64,000 nucleotides of DNA from Thysanoteuthis rhombus (GCA_963457665.1 OY735207.1:55043279-55107278); one strand, 5' to 3'; numbered from the stretch's first letter, positions 12,061 through 23,479 are shown. Notes: a model not told the origin generated them from the sequence alone. Translations and numbers: made by a program.

Positions 12061-12179
12061 AAATTTATAGGGAACCATGCAGTTTTTGGCGTAAAACCAT
12101 GTCATTGGCAGAAGATCATAGGCGAAGATATCTTCTGCTGTCAAAAAAAGTTTTTTAAATTTTTTTTATTCTTATAAAG

Positions 12180-12670
12180 AAGATGTATTCATATTGAAAT
12201 CATAAAAAGATATTAAGAACAGGGTACAGCTATGGCCTGTTTAATACAATTCTTCTCATGAATTTTTTCATTTCTTTTTATTCCTGTGCAGTCTAGCGAA
12301 TTGTACGATACTTTCTCACTCAGAGTTCTCATCTACCGGTACCACCTTTCCTATGTTGAACCTGCGCCTGATTTGCAATATTAATAAATCAATCGAATTC
12401 AGTAGAGTAGTAACGATCTAGAATCTTGACAGAACAATATTTGCAGCAGTTGATGATGAAAAAGTTGTAGTAAATCCTCAACTACTGCTTCCTCTGCTGC
12501 TACTTTAGTAAAGCCTTATTGATTTCACGAAGTCACTAGTGGCTGGATTTAGATGCATAGTACTAAAAGGCGGCAGCAACCACCCCCAGAGTTAATATCA
12601 TTCTCCTACCCCCACCCCATTCTCAACAACCACCCTGGCTGCCTTCACGTGTTAAAGAGGTTTGACTCAA
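12180..12670. other. Intergenic, nothing recognised
   Basis: A GGCTGGATTTAGATGCATAG block near 12541 resembles hAT-type termini, but no partner end or target duplication was found. Confidence 0.4.
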
Positions 12671-12830
12671 TATCAGCCCACGAGTCACATAATAATAGAT
12701 ATTTAATCAGATTAGCAAAGGGCACCTAGTAAGGATCGAACTCTAAAATATAGCGATGGCTTCTTGCTGACTATCTCCAGTAAGGCACCCTACATAGCTG
12801 AGCGTAGTTAGACACAAGGCCTTATATTTT
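12670..12830 (-). repeat. tRNA-derived SINE-like repeat
   Basis: On the minus strand a GAGTTCGATCC block matches an RNA polymerase III box B. About 50 bases upstream is a degenerate box A-like stretch, and a GCCTTGTGTCTAACTA block lies at the 12.82 kb end. It is similar in kind to the repeats at 16140 and 63060. Confidence 0.45.
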
Positions 12831-13134
12831 GGGAATCAAAATCACTATTTTCATCATCTTCCCTTTCACACAGCAGTGGCATGGAGATTGCCTCATGTTT
12901 GAGAGGGGTGCCTCATTTCATTGTCTGGCACTGCTGGTAGAGGTTCGAGCGCTGGTAATTACCAGAGTAATTGAAATTAGTTTTTCTTCGTCTTTCTTCA
13001 ATAGCAGGTAAATTAATGACAACGCTTATCTTTCAAGCTTAATGCCAGATTAAAGTTGCCAAAAGAGTTGTGTTCCCACTGATGTAAAAGTAAAAAGATG
13101 GGTAAACTGTAACGTTCCAACATTGGGTACTACT

Positions 13135-13215
13135 TAGTGAGGGTGGTCCAGATTGGACATCATGTGATATTACATAGATACGCAATCTGTCAAAAATTCA
13201 TGAAGGGAAGCAATA
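13135..13215 (+). repeat. R2 repeat, CRE degraded
   Basis: GGTGGTCCAGATTGGA, TTACATAGATACGCAATCTGTC and AAAAATTCATGAA lie in R2 order. A 112-codon ORF across it is not gene-like. Confidence 0.55.
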
Positions 13216-13794
13216 GCAACATAATACATATATTTTCAAGTGTTTTCTTTCATGAATTAATGAATTATCGTTTTATTTATGCACCATTTTCAACAGCGAA
13301 TGTGAGTGGGAATGAAGTTTTCACTTATATCTGCTACATGATGTCAGCAGAATCTCAGTCAGGACAATCTTCGCTTTCTCAAATGATGGTGAAACTATTC
13401 AGAAGAGATAAAAATAAAAGAAATCCTTGTTTTTTTTCATTATCAATAATACCCATGGGGGCATGGCGATATTAAATCGCTCCATGGACCCCAAAATGAC
13501 TTATGAATAGTAGTTCACCAAGTTATATAATAACGAATCTCATCAATTGTTGGATGTAGGCCCCCCAAATCAGCAGCTGCATTTCCTGAATGCCGAATTG
13601 GTTTTTCTATTCGTCCAAAAAATTATGATGGTGAAGAATGGAGAATACAATTCTGGAAAAAGTGGAAACAGAAAAAAAATTCCCCCATTGAATTTAGCGA
13701 TCAATTGTGTTGACTTCTGACAAAATCAAAGTGGATACAAGATTTACCCCCCCCTTTTAACAGCATATTTTGTGGGAGTAAAAAGTATTCATCT
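13215..13794. other. Intergenic, nothing recognised
   Basis: No gene-like signal. Short C-runs occur near 13561 and 13746. Confidence 0.5.
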
Positions 13795-14175
13795 CTAGCA
13801 TCAATTGCTGTCACTGACTGACATACCAAAATGTGAGTTATGCCCCTAGCTCAGTGTTGCTAATTTAAATCTTTTCCATGAATCTTTCTTGTTGCATCTT
13901 TATGTCAGAAGTTACTATTTAGATGAATTGTAAAAAATATTTTTTGTTCAATTTACAGAGATAAAATAATATTTCTATAAAACAAATGAAAATTAAAGTC
14001 ATAGAATTTATTGATACGTAATATATTTCAGATATATCTGGAAAATCTAGATGTTTCTAGGAGTCCTAAGATGTTTTTGAATAAATTTCAAAAGTAAACT
14101 AAAACATACGGCAACAAAGAACACTACCTTGCTAGATCTTCACACAAGTGCATCTACGGCCTGACTTTCAGGCTG
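13795..14175 (-). mobile_element. R3 element, uninterrupted copy
   Basis: Aligns in reverse orientation with both ends of 62140-63030. The shared left flank has AGCATCAATTGCTGTCA and GACTGACAT, then CTCAGTGTTGC. At the far end are GCTAGATCTTCACA and CCTGACTTTCAGG. Inside are CTAGATGTTTCTAG-type blocks shared with 23158-23473. The paired CAGTGTTGCCAA-type ends suggest a non-autonomous DNA element. Confidence 0.6.
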
Positions 14176-14189
14176 GTTTCTAAAGAGGA

Positions 14190-15670
14190 ACGTGTGTGGG
14201 GGAGGGGGATGACGCTTTTTTTCAGATAATTTTGAAAAAACCCGATCAATCAGAGTATTTTCTTCTTCTTCGAAAAAGAAGAAAGCCTTCATTTGTTTGT
14301 AGAATGTAAGTGGTTGGATAACTGAAATGCCTCAGATGATAAGAATAGAAAGACAGGACAGGGTCAGGCAAGGAGGACCAGATACTTGTAAACATGGCAC
14401 AAAGGAAGAACTGGGGCTGCCTTAGATGGAATCTTTTCTTTGCTAAAAAGGTTTGGGTACAAGTCAAGTCTGGACCCATTTACATAGCAAGTAGTATCAG
14501 GGCCTTTGAGGGGAGCTTGATAAGGTGGTGCAAATCTGTTTTCAACCCCCTTACACACAACCCATTACCCTTTTCATCAGCCATAACCCTCTTAATATGC
14601 CATATTCAGCCACCAGCAAACGACGAAGTCAATCTATTTCATTAATTAACATATATCGCATCAACTTAGAAGTTCATCACTTGGCCCCACTTTGGACCTC
14701 TTGGGCCTGGTGCCACCCCCTGGCTGCACCTTTCTCTCAGAGGCTCTCCGAGTAGCTTTGCTCAATTTTTGCATCTCATACTCTCACATTGCAGACATTC
14801 CTTTTGTACCTCATTAGGGATAGGGTTAGGTAAGGTTATTCTGACTCACAAACAATCACCGTCACGGGGATAAAAAAGAGCAATACTATTACAAGCTCTG
14901 TAGGATGGACTGCATTACTTGAATCGTACCAGGGGGTGTCTTTGCTTGGAGAAAGAGAATAAACTATTCAAAAATGAACCAGGGGGGGGGGGGAATAACT
15001 TCTTATGCAGATGAAGGGGTTAAGGTTGCCACTCCCTCTCCCCCCAACAGTTCAATTCTTGCTGGGGTGGGGTGGGCCACAATTACAACATCCCGTGTCC
15101 AAGAAATGGGGCACAACTGTTGTTACCTTTAGAAAAAAAATGGGGGTGGGGTTGAGGATCTTGAAAATTTCTCCTTTTCTCTCTCGACCAACTTCACCAC
15201 GAAGGTTTTCACCTATGTCAAAAAGTGAGTTTTCTCTCCCCGTTTGAGAATTTAAATGATTTTCTTCTCCAAAGAATAATCGGGTGACACCTTTTGGCAC
15301 TTCTGACATACCTTGGTCCCGCCCCACAAAAAATCCAACCATTTTGTGATACATTAGATCCATAAGTCCTTCCCCTCAGAGAATCTGTCAATTTTGAAGT
15401 TGATTTTTAAAAAAAAGATTTCAAGCCGGGTCCTATCCACAATATGAATGTGTGAAAACGAACCCTTACTTGGTGCCATTTCTGCGATCTATATACATGA
15501 GTTATCTTTCCCGTGTTAATTGAATCATTCGTTTTGCTCTTAATTCAAAATAAATTATCATTTCTATTTGTCTATTTCAGTGCTTCTCTTAAGTAATTAA
15601 GTAATAAAATGTTAAAAGTAACCATAAAATTATGGTAATTTTCACGTAAATAATAGTATGTAGCAAACAA
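14190..15670. other. Intergenic, no gene seen
   Basis: Overlapping small ORFs of 60-100 codons occur on both strands between 14246 and 15363. None has a recognisable motif and they overlap antiparallel, so I treat them as chance. CCCCTTA-rich and G-rich patches (near 14980 and 15060-15140) give a locally higher GC. Confidence 0.55.
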
Positions 15671-15672
15671 GA

Positions 15673-15888
15673 AATCTTTGGTTTGACGGGGCTAAGAGAC
15701 GATAGCCATTTTCTGGCTTCAAAAATGGCTGAAATTGGGCAGATTTAATTAGTGGATAAGTCATACGTAGTCTCCAAAAAGAATAGTTTTACAACGTAAT
15801 GATGAAAATGAATGCAATAGTCATTTGAAAATGCACTACTAACCATTTTAAATGATTAACGTTTCCTTGCCCCATCAAACAAAGACTG
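15673..15888. mobile_element. MITE-like element R6, clear termini
   Basis: The left end ATCTTTGGTTTGACGGGGC matches the reverse-complemented right end GTCTTTGTTTGATGGGGC at almost every base. The match continues weakly inward through AGA.ACG.TA. It is 216 bp and non-coding, and is the cleanest pair of termini of the family. Confidence 0.75.
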
Positions 15889-15889
15889 C

Positions 15890-17129
15890 CTATTTATGTA
15901 TATTACGTCGACCGATTAATATTGAGGGAATGAACCACGATAAGGATTGGTCTTCCTTCTCTTTCAAAGTAAATAAGTGTATGTAACAGTAACACTATCA
16001 ATGCTACAATAGTAATACTATTATGTCCAAGAAATTGAGAATTTAGGTAAGGGATTGGCTTTCTTATTCTTGACAAGTCGACTGGTTTCACTTTTGATTC
16101 CATGTAAATGATTTTTCTTCTCAATTGTTCGACGAGGAAAATGATGTGGCTTAGTCACAAGACCACAGAAGTGAGAGCTTACTTGGGTAGAGATCGAACT
16201 CAGTACATTAGCAATGGTTTTACTACCGCAGAAGTATATTTATTATTACCTCATACATTGGCTGTGATGATGACATTCAAAAGCTATTTACTTCCTCTTC
16301 CTATGGCCTCGAATATATTCATGCTGTCAAAAGTGATCAGTTAGGACATAAATAGCAATACGAGATGCACCCCACCCGGGAAGGATAGAGAAAGGAATGA
16401 ATCTAGTATCCATTCTTAAAGCAAGGTATTTTTTCTAATGTCACGGGGTTCAGTGGTGGCTCATTAAGTAGTAATATCTGGCTCAAACTGTTTGGAAGGA
16501 AGGGGGAAGTCAGAACATTTTCTCTAAATTCTTTCTTGGTGTTTCCACTACATATTTTCAAAGAGTACAATTTTAAATCTGTTGATATTAACATGCTTTT
16601 TCTTTGTCAAAAATCTGAGGGTCCTAATGGGAACCAACCAACGTTAACCCTCTTCTATGTGAACTTCGAAGCGAGGGAGGCCTTCGGACACAGTTCTGAC
16701 ATAAAATACAATAATATGCACATTTGCTCAACAAAAAAGAAACACAATTGAGAACAGAATTAAAGCTAACTTAGAGAAAAAAAAATAACAAAAACGAAAA
16801 TCTCTGTCAAGGATTCGGCCTTTGAAATTCTGCCAAGAAGCCGACTACTACACTAGAATCATCATCTTTCTCCTCCCTGGAGTCCGAAGTTCGGATCAAA
16901 CGAGAATAATAATAATCGCATGACATGTAAAGGGTTTTAATACTGCATTGACACGAACAACAGGAATATAAAGGCGGAAATAGCCCTCCCCGCTCAGGGG
17001 GTAAAAAGAGAGATGGGTGTTATTATCTGAATTGATCAGTAGAGTGAGAGGAAGGTTAGGTATTATTAATAATCCGATGATCAGAGCAAGATGAAGATGA
17101 TTATTTCACGAAGTGATGCGAATATATCT
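15890..17129. other. Intergenic with one SINE-like copy
   Basis: Short ORFs on both strands look like chance. A GGAATATAAAGGCGG stretch near 16963 looks TATA-like, but no initiator, ORF or splice signal follows. Confidence 0.5.
16140..16225 (-). repeat. SINE-like repeat (box B visible)
   Basis: On the minus strand TTGCTAATGTACTGAGTTCGATC resembles the 63.2 kb SINE (CACTAATATAGCGAGTTCGATC); only the box B region is convincing. Confidence 0.4.
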
Positions 17130-17757
17130 AGTTTAGGCCAACTTTGCAATAACGCATCAGGTACAGACATTTTCAAAATCGGCCATTTTTAATGCCTGAA
17201 AGTGGCTAGTTAACGTTATTCTAAGAACGGTTCTATTTTCATTGCTTTCGCTTTGTTTATAACAGATCAATGCATCGTATAATTAGACTCTGAATGTGAT
17301 CATCTGTTAGAGGCTATCTTTGCACAGACGCATCATTGTGCCATTTTGATGGCTGAAAAAATGACTTTTGGGTAGATTTAATTGCCAGGTAAACGTGTAG
17401 TGTGTAGATTATTTTCGCTGTATTTTGAATCTCAAAAGTGGCCAAAATTATCCATGGGTCACATCAAGAATGAGTATTTGATTTTTTTCAACTTATTAAA
17501 AAAACTAGCAACTTCTAGCCATGAAATGGCCTATATTTGAATGGCTACATGATGCATCTTTCTTTGCAAACAGCCTCTGATCAATACACTGTATATTCCG
17601 ACTTTTCAGAGTCTTTGTACGAGTTCATACAGTATTACCTGAAATCTACCCACTTTTAGCCATTAAAAAAATTCTAGCCCCTTTTAAGTATTCGAAATGG
17701 CCAATTGAAAAATCGGTCGTCCCTGATGCGTTATCGCAAAGATAACCCCTTACTCAA
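17130..17757. mobile_element. Nested R6 inverted-repeat structure
   Basis: The outer left end (TTTGCAATAACGCATCAGG) pairs with the outer right end, whose reverse complement is TTTGCGATAACGCATCAGG. The arms contain AATGGCC/GGCCATTT-type blocks found in other R6 copies. A second, similar inverted repeat lies inside it (17306-17580). It is 628 bp and non-coding. Confidence 0.7.
17306..17580. mobile_element. Inner R6-like element within an R6 element
   Basis: The left arm AGAGGCTATCTTTGC..GA.GCATCAT faces a right arm whose reverse complement is AGAGGCTGTTTGC...GATGCATCAT. The palindromic hexamer TGATCA lies beside both ends (17297-17302 and 17578-17583). It could be a target duplication or part of the arms. 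The arms resemble the outer ones, so self-insertion of the family is the simplest reading. Confidence 0.55.
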
Positions 17758-18409
17758 TTTCAATGTTGGTTATACGGCCTCTCAACGGCCCTGAAATTGA
17801 CTTTAATTTCAAAAATTACCAACGGGGCTTACAGTGTCCCGGAGAGTCCTTAGCTGCACGGGTTCACTTCGCTTATGATGGACCCCTCTGTGATCCCGGA
17901 ACATAAATCCAACCAACAGCCTTACCGTATACTTTAATTCTCAAAACCCATCACTGATTTCACATAATTAAACAGAAACTGTAATTCCCTCAAAGATCTA
18001 TGCAGTTGTTGGCTCAATGGTTAAAAAATGAGATTCATTTAAAAAAAAAAAAAAATCGCGATATTTCAAGAAAGAAAAAGATCATTCTAATTGAACCTAA
18101 ATGAAACTAACATTTTCAAATAAATATACATAAAACCCTCATTGAATTGATCCTTTTATTTTCTCAAATTCAACCTCACTTCGATAAGTTTAGAGGGGAA
18201 GAATATTAAGGGATCTTTGGAAGAATTCAACATCACAAAAGAGTCGGGAGGGGGTGTCTTTGAAACAAGGAACAAAAATGATTGAATGACTTTTCTTCGT
18301 ACAAATCTCTTGAATTATGATTCTCATCAACAAAATTCACATAAAATATTCTACTTCATCAAAATGACCTTGAATAATTACGATCCAGTCTTGGTCTTTA
18401 CATACAGTT

Positions 18410-18530
18410 TAAACCGCATTGTTCAAGGTCTCATTATAATTTGTTTTCCCCCAACTTATACCAAGTTACATTAATTTGTACAGCAATACCTTCAACGCAC
18501 TAATCGAGGTATTCCTGCATCCTTCTTCTT
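18410..18530 (+). repeat. Dispersed repeat R10, copy 2
   Basis: Second copy of the 426-600 repeat, in the same orientation. Confidence 0.5.
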
Positions 18531-18539
18531 TAGAGGGAA

Positions 18540-20350
18540 GTAAGATTGTGCCAGGAATTTGGGACTGACCAGATATCTCGGAGCCAAAAAAAACTTTGGC
18601 TAAAACTTAAGGTCATTAACATTGTTTGTACGGTCATAAAATGCAGGTCTATTGACATAAAATGAACTTTGGTTTTTAATAGAAAGATGGATTATCGTCG
18701 AGAAGAAGAAAGACGAGGGGCAGTGGGTCTCTTGTCATTTGAATAATTGGGTTGTAGCTTGATTTGGCATTTTGTTTTCTGGGACACATGGGCCCCTTAG
18801 GATTAGGTTGGGGGAGATGAAGCATCATTTGGCATTTATATTTGGGACAGTGTCCCTGGTAAAAAGGAGGAATAAAATGAGAAGATGATCAAATAGACTC
18901 TGAGGAGATTAGGGTTGGGGGTTGATCAGAAGAAAAAAAGGGGGAAGAATAGAAAGCGAGGATAAGTTTTAAAGCGAAAGAAGAAACAAAGGGTTCATTG
19001 TGGGGGGAGGGGGTTTCGGTTGAACTAGAAAAGGTAGGGATGGAGTTGATCTCGAAGGGAGAAATATAAAGGATTAGCTGTAACAAAGATGAGGAAATGA
19101 AGAGGAAGACGAGGAGGCGAAAAAGAAAAGGCTTGTTTTCTATTCTCTCTTCTTCCTCTCCAAAATGAATACACTGAACATCATTAGTACAAAAGCAGAA
19201 TTTAGCCATTATTATAAGATAAAAACCCCACCCCACCCACACTAATTAAGCAATTACCAGGTTGAAGATAATTACCATGTTGAATTAATTATTTTCATAT
19301 TAAAAATAAAAAGGAAGCCGATATTATTCCTAAGGGTTTTTTTCAGAGGGAAAAATGGGGCAACTGTTTCTTGACAAAAGGAAGAGGGTTCTTCCACTCA
19401 TAAAACAACCTGCCCGATTTTCTGACTGCAAACTCACTAATTTCAATAACTAATTCAAGATTTACATAAATAATGAAAAATAGATTTATTTTATAACAAA
19501 CTGTCAAAGAGATTGATCAGTGGTTCAAATTATTTAGAATCTGGGGAGAGAAAGAAGAATATAGAACTGAATTCAATGGCATAAGAAAACTCTCTCGAAG
19601 AGAAATTATAGATTTAAAAAAATAGTTAATCAAATAAATATCAAAATAAGGTGAAGGAAGATTCAACAAATCTTTTTATTAAACATGGTCATTTCGCTAC
19701 AAAGAGTTATTTAAATTTTCCCTGGTGTCTTTTTTTTGGGGGGGGGTCTTTGTTTTAAAAGAGTTAGAACAAGAATATTTCTCCTAGAATTCGTAATAAC
19801 TTTTATTAAATCGAAGAAAATTAAACAACATATGGAATGTAATCAAATTAAACTACGATAAATATTTGGTTTTATTCAATCTCATTATTTGTTTTAATAT
19901 TCAAGAAAAAGGCCATCATAACATTTTTCTTGGTTTATTTGAATGACTTATAGTAAGGATAACTGATCAAAAAAAATCTCCCAAGAACACGCAACATATA
20001 GCAACATCGTTTTTCACCAATTATTCACACACCTTGTTTTTTTTTTTTATATATTCATGTATAGAAAACAAGGACAAAATAAATACTTACTGTATAATTA
20101 ATGAAGACTAAAATATGATGTAAAAGCGTAAAAAAGAAAAAGCCATTTTAGGGAAACTATTGTCAAATTGTCAGACATCGATTGTCAGGGTCCCAACAAC
20201 AAATATTTGACTTACTGCTGTATTTAATCGTGTACTAGTCGATTTCGAACATAATGCAACCCCCATTTTCTGTAGCTAAAAATTAGTGAAATATATATAT
20301 ATATGCATAATTTTTATTTGCACTCGAATATAACACTCCATTTAATAAAA
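18540..20350. other. Intergenic, no gene seen
   Basis: Two TTGGCATTT..GGGACA blocks about 60 bp apart (near 18766 and 18828) form a small direct repeat. The minus-strand ORF of 117 codons at 18889-19242 has a hydrophobic stretch but no family resemblance and lies in a purine-rich tract. I do not call it. The 20040-20110 stretch faintly resembles the tandem array that follows. Confidence 0.5.
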
Positions 20351-20352
20351 AA

Positions 20353-21609
20353 AGCAATAGCTGTAAATAAACGAATCGGTGTTTATACGACTATGATGAG
20401 CACGACGACACATCGAACTACAATAGACTAAAATCGCAGAAAATTGAGAGGGAAATGGTTAATAGAAATCCTAGAGAATGGTCTTTGAGAGATGAAGAAA
20501 GATGGATAAATTAATAAGTACATATATTTTCTAGGTTCCTTGATGATTACCTGAGCTTTTAGAACGAATTCCTTATTCGTTATACACGAGTAAATACAGT
20601 AAATCAGCTTTTCAGATACGATGGCTACATTGACTTTATTGAACAAACAAGACAAGTCTAAAAATCGCATACAATTGAAAAGAAAATGGGTGAAAATTCA
20701 GGAGGATTGTTTCTTAGAGATGAATAAACATGGACATAAATAGAAGGATTATTCTTGTAATCTTATCTTCTTAATCCCCCCTTGTTGCCTACCGGAGTTT
20801 TTTTTCTAACTAGCTTTATACATGAGTAAATGCGGTGTAAAATGACGATATTGAACACAACAGGAGTGGGAAATCGCAGAAAATTGATTGGAAAATGGTT
20901 AATAAAAGGTCCCAGAGAATAGTCCTTTCAAGATGAAGAAAGATATATGTAGATAAATAAATGAATAGATTCTTAAAATTCCTTGTTGCTTTTAATTTTC
21001 ACACATACACACACCTCTTGTTACTTAATACATAGAAAACAAGACAAAAAAGCAGAGAATTCAAAGGAAAATGTAGAAGTAATCCTAGAGAATGGTTCTT
21101 TAGAGATGAATAAAGATAGGAATAAATATATATCTTTTCGAGATTTTCTTGTTGCATACCAGCTTTGTATTATTATTATTATTATCACTATTATCATTAT
21201 TAGATAACTCTTAGTATACCCGAGTAAATAAATACGGTGTCAAGTCAAAAATGACTATATACATTGAATCAAAACAGGTCTAAAAATTGCAGAAAATTCA
21301 GAGGAAAATGGGTGAAAATTCAATGGTTGTGTAAAGATGAATGAAGATAGATAAATAAATGAATAAATAGATATCTTTTGGAATTCCTTTTTTTATATTG
21401 AAAATTTCTCGCGTTATACACGAGTAAAAACGATCGGTGTTTTTAGGATGACGACGATCATCGAACAACAAGACTCAGGAGGGAAAAAAAAATCGCAGAA
21501 GTTTAGATGAAAATGGTTAATAAAAATCTCTGAGAAAAGTTTCTCAGAGATGAAGAAAGATAGATAGACAAATGAATATATATATTTTTAGTATTTCCTT
21601 GTTGCTTAC
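20353..21609 (-). repeat. Six-unit tandem array with splice-donor-like motifs
   Basis: Diverged tandem repeat with a unit of about 190-240 bp. Units begin near 20353, 20579, 20816, 21021, 21213 and 21414. Shared blocks on the plus strand are TATACACGAGTAAA, AATCGCAGAAAATT, GAAAATGG(T/G)(T/G)AA, GAGAATGGT, AGATGAA(T/G)AAAGATAGATAA and TTCCTTGTTGC. Read on the minus strand the last block is the intron side of a donor. The real-looking donor is at 21609, and relics survive at about 20548 (CTCAG|GTAATC), 20790 (CTCCG|GTAGGC) and 21158 (AGCTG|GTATGC). The other units have lost it. Confidence 0.75.
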
Positions 21610-21676
21610 CTGAGTTTTGTAAGAAGAAAGCCAGGAAGAAGAGAACGGCTTTTTTATAGAATGAAGCGCCCTCCAT
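21610..21676 (-). CDS. Possible signal-peptide first exon of a secreted or membrane protein
   Basis: On the minus strand an ATG at 21676 sits in a good animal start context (CAAAATGG: A at -3, G at +4). It opens 22 codons that read like a signal peptide. The n-region is MEGASFYKK, with two lysines just before the core. The hydrophobic core is AVLFFLAFFL, followed by a short polar end QNS. The frame then meets CTCAG|GTAAGC, close to the consensus donor, leaving one base of the next codon (a phase 1 intron). Phase 1 introns right after a signal peptide are common in animal secreted and cell-surface genes. This start was chosen because no earlier in-frame ATG joins the same hydrophobic run. The exon would continue towards lower coordinates; I found no convincing second exon within 1-20350, so the protein is unidentified. 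The tandem array next to it repeats the donor and about 15 exon bases. An alternative is a chance ORF beside a repeat. Confidence 0.45.
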
Positions 21677-21879
21677 TTTGTAGAAAGTAAAAACAATTCG
21701 GACTTTGTTGATCCTTTTTTTTTTTTTGATTCGGTTTTTCCAGGAATATTTTTACAACCTTTTCCTTAGTTTGAATCCAAGAAACATCCAAAGCTTTCCT
21801 TTCTTTTTTCAAAAATTTTTCAAGGAAATTTCTTCCAAATTTTTTCCAATAAAAGAAAAAACAACGTTTTTTCCCCTCT

Positions 21880-21893
21880 CTTTATAAATTGGT
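21880..21893 (-). promoter_or_regulatory. TATA-like motif upstream of the exon
   Basis: Minus-strand CACCAATTTATAAAGAGG combines a CCAAT-like and a TATA-like motif. It lies about 205 bp upstream of the ATG at 21676, which would put transcription start near 21855 and give a 5' UTR of about 180 bases. The surrounding DNA is very AT-rich, so chance is likely. Confidence 0.2.
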
Positions 21894-22311
21894 GTATATA
21901 TATATATATGTATATGTATATATCTTTCCTTTTTAGTTAGTTCTCCTTCTGTGGTAAAATCTTGTAATAATTTCTCAATTCATGGACATGATATTAAGGC
22001 CTGTTGTTGTAGATGTGTGTGTATGTAGGAGGTTTCTCTGTTCCTACACAGGCGCATATATACTATATATATTTATTATATAAATATATATATATATATA
22101 TGTATGCTGGATTTACACACACTCACGTGTGTATGATTTGTTTGTTATTTTTCTTTTTTTTTTTTTAAGCTAGACTGACCATCAAGGTTGGTGTTTTTCG
22201 CCTGTTACCAACAATAAATGAACTCAGTCGATGAAGCTGGCCTCATGTGTATCACATACAAGTACCTACCTACCTATCTTTCTATGTATGTATGTGTGTG
22301 TGTGTAGTGGG

Positions 22312-22342
<31 letters not shown>

Positions 22343-22789
22343 GACTGGTACTACTACTACTACTACTACTGATAAAGAGGTGGTGGTATTAGTATTATTA
22401 TTATCGTATTTTTTTTTGTTTGTTTGTTGCAATTATTCGTGGGTGACAGTTGGCTCAGTGGTATGCTCAGAGCAGGGTGAAAGGAGGGGAGGGGGAAAAA
22501 AAGGCACTCCACCACTTTGAACAGAAAAAAAAATATGCTTGGTCAATTTCAGACCTTTATCTTATTTCTACTTTTCCCCCCTTTTTTTTTTTCTTTTTTT
22601 TTTTCGGGTCGGTCTTTCCTCTTGTTATTCCGATAATGGCTTCTTCTTCCCTCTTATTATTATTATTATTATTATTTCTTCTTTCCAATCCTTTCTTCTT
22701 CGTCGTCTCGTCGTTATAATAAATATCTTCTTTCTTCTTCCTTCTTGCAAAGAGAAGAAAAGCACACACTCACTCACTTTTTTTTGCCG
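21890..22789. repeat. Cluster of simple repeats
   Basis: Contains (TA)n near 21893 and 22076, GTAT/GTGT runs near 22280, (TAC)n at about 22310-22371 and (ATT)n near 22655. The pyrimidine-rich tract at 22570-22750 has no gene signal. Small ORFs here are low complexity. Confidence 0.8.
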
Positions 22790-22925
22790 GTCGCCGTAGC
22801 AGCAGGATTTTTCGGAGCCGCGGTGGCAGGTGGAAGAAACGAGGGAGGGGGACGCAAACAGCGGTGGTGGCAGATGTGATAACAACCGGAGTAAGAGGAA
22901 GGGGAGAGAAACCATGGAAAGAACC
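22790..22925. other. Short GC-rich patch
   Basis: GCCGGTCGCCGTAGCAGC and GGAGCCGCGGTGGCAGG make this clearly richer in GC and CpG than its surroundings. It lies about 1.1 kb upstream of the minus-strand exon at 21676. It could be part of a promoter or an untranslated first exon: a GTGAGT donor-like motif follows on the minus strand near 22775. No direct evidence. Confidence 0.25.
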
Positions 22926-22979
22926 TGAGGAGGAAGGGGATGAGGACGTTACAATGAAAAAACTAGTAATTGTAGCAGC

Positions 22980-23130
22980 GTTTGTCTTGGTAGCATTAGT
23001 AGTAATAGTGCTTGATTTATCATAAGTAGTAGTAGTAATAGTGGTAATGCTTTTAGTAGTAGTGCTCTTAGTAGTAGTTACGCATTTATCAATTATAGTA
23101 GTAGTACTACTAGTAAGAAGTGCTTTTATT
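22980..23130. repeat. (GTA)n-rich degenerate triplet repeat
   Basis: Interrupted AGT/GTA repeats run through this stretch. The low-complexity Thr/Ser-rich ORF read on the minus strand (22770-23168) is a by-product. Confidence 0.7.
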
Positions 23131-23157
23131 AGTATGTGGAATTCGCTATTAGTATTC

Positions 23158-23473
23158 ACTGTTGCCAATTTAGATGTTTTTCTATCTAGATCTAGATGTT
23201 TTTGGTTGGTTCTAGATGTCAGAAATTCTTATATTAAAGCTTTTTTAAATGAAAATTAATAATGTTCTTATTGAATTTGTTGTGGTCAGATGAGTGATAT
23301 TTTTATTAAAATGATTCATATTCAAATATAGTAAATGTTGAGGATTAAAGACCTCTGATCTATCGATATTTCCTGGGTTTTAGATGTCTATCTGGAGAAT
23401 CTAGATGTTTCTAGATGTGTTTTTAAATCAATTTTAGATGTAAGTTTGAATATAAATTTGGCAACACTGAATG
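23158..23473. mobile_element. R3-type inverted-repeat element
   Basis: The left end CACTGTTGCCAATTTAGATG faces a right end whose reverse complement is CAGTGTTGCCAAATTTATAT. Inside, several CTAGATGTTTCTAGATG blocks recur. It is about 316 bp and non-coding. It lacks the outer flanks shared by the 13.8 and 62 kb copies, so these may be the true element ends. Confidence 0.65.
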
Positions 23474-23479
23474 CCACAG

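Noticed and set aside
18889-19242. Minus-strand ORF of 117 codons with a hydrophobic stretch
   Set aside because: Purine-rich DNA gives a Ser/Phe/Leu-rich reading; no splice signals and no family resemblance. It could in principle be downstream of the 21.6 kb exon but nothing supports it.
20428-20670. Minus-strand ORF over the tandem array
   Set aside because: It reads straight through a donor-like relic and repeat sequence, with no signal peptide or conserved motif.
22770-23168. Thr-rich ORF of 132 codons, minus strand
   Set aside because: Reading of a GTA/AGT triplet repeat.
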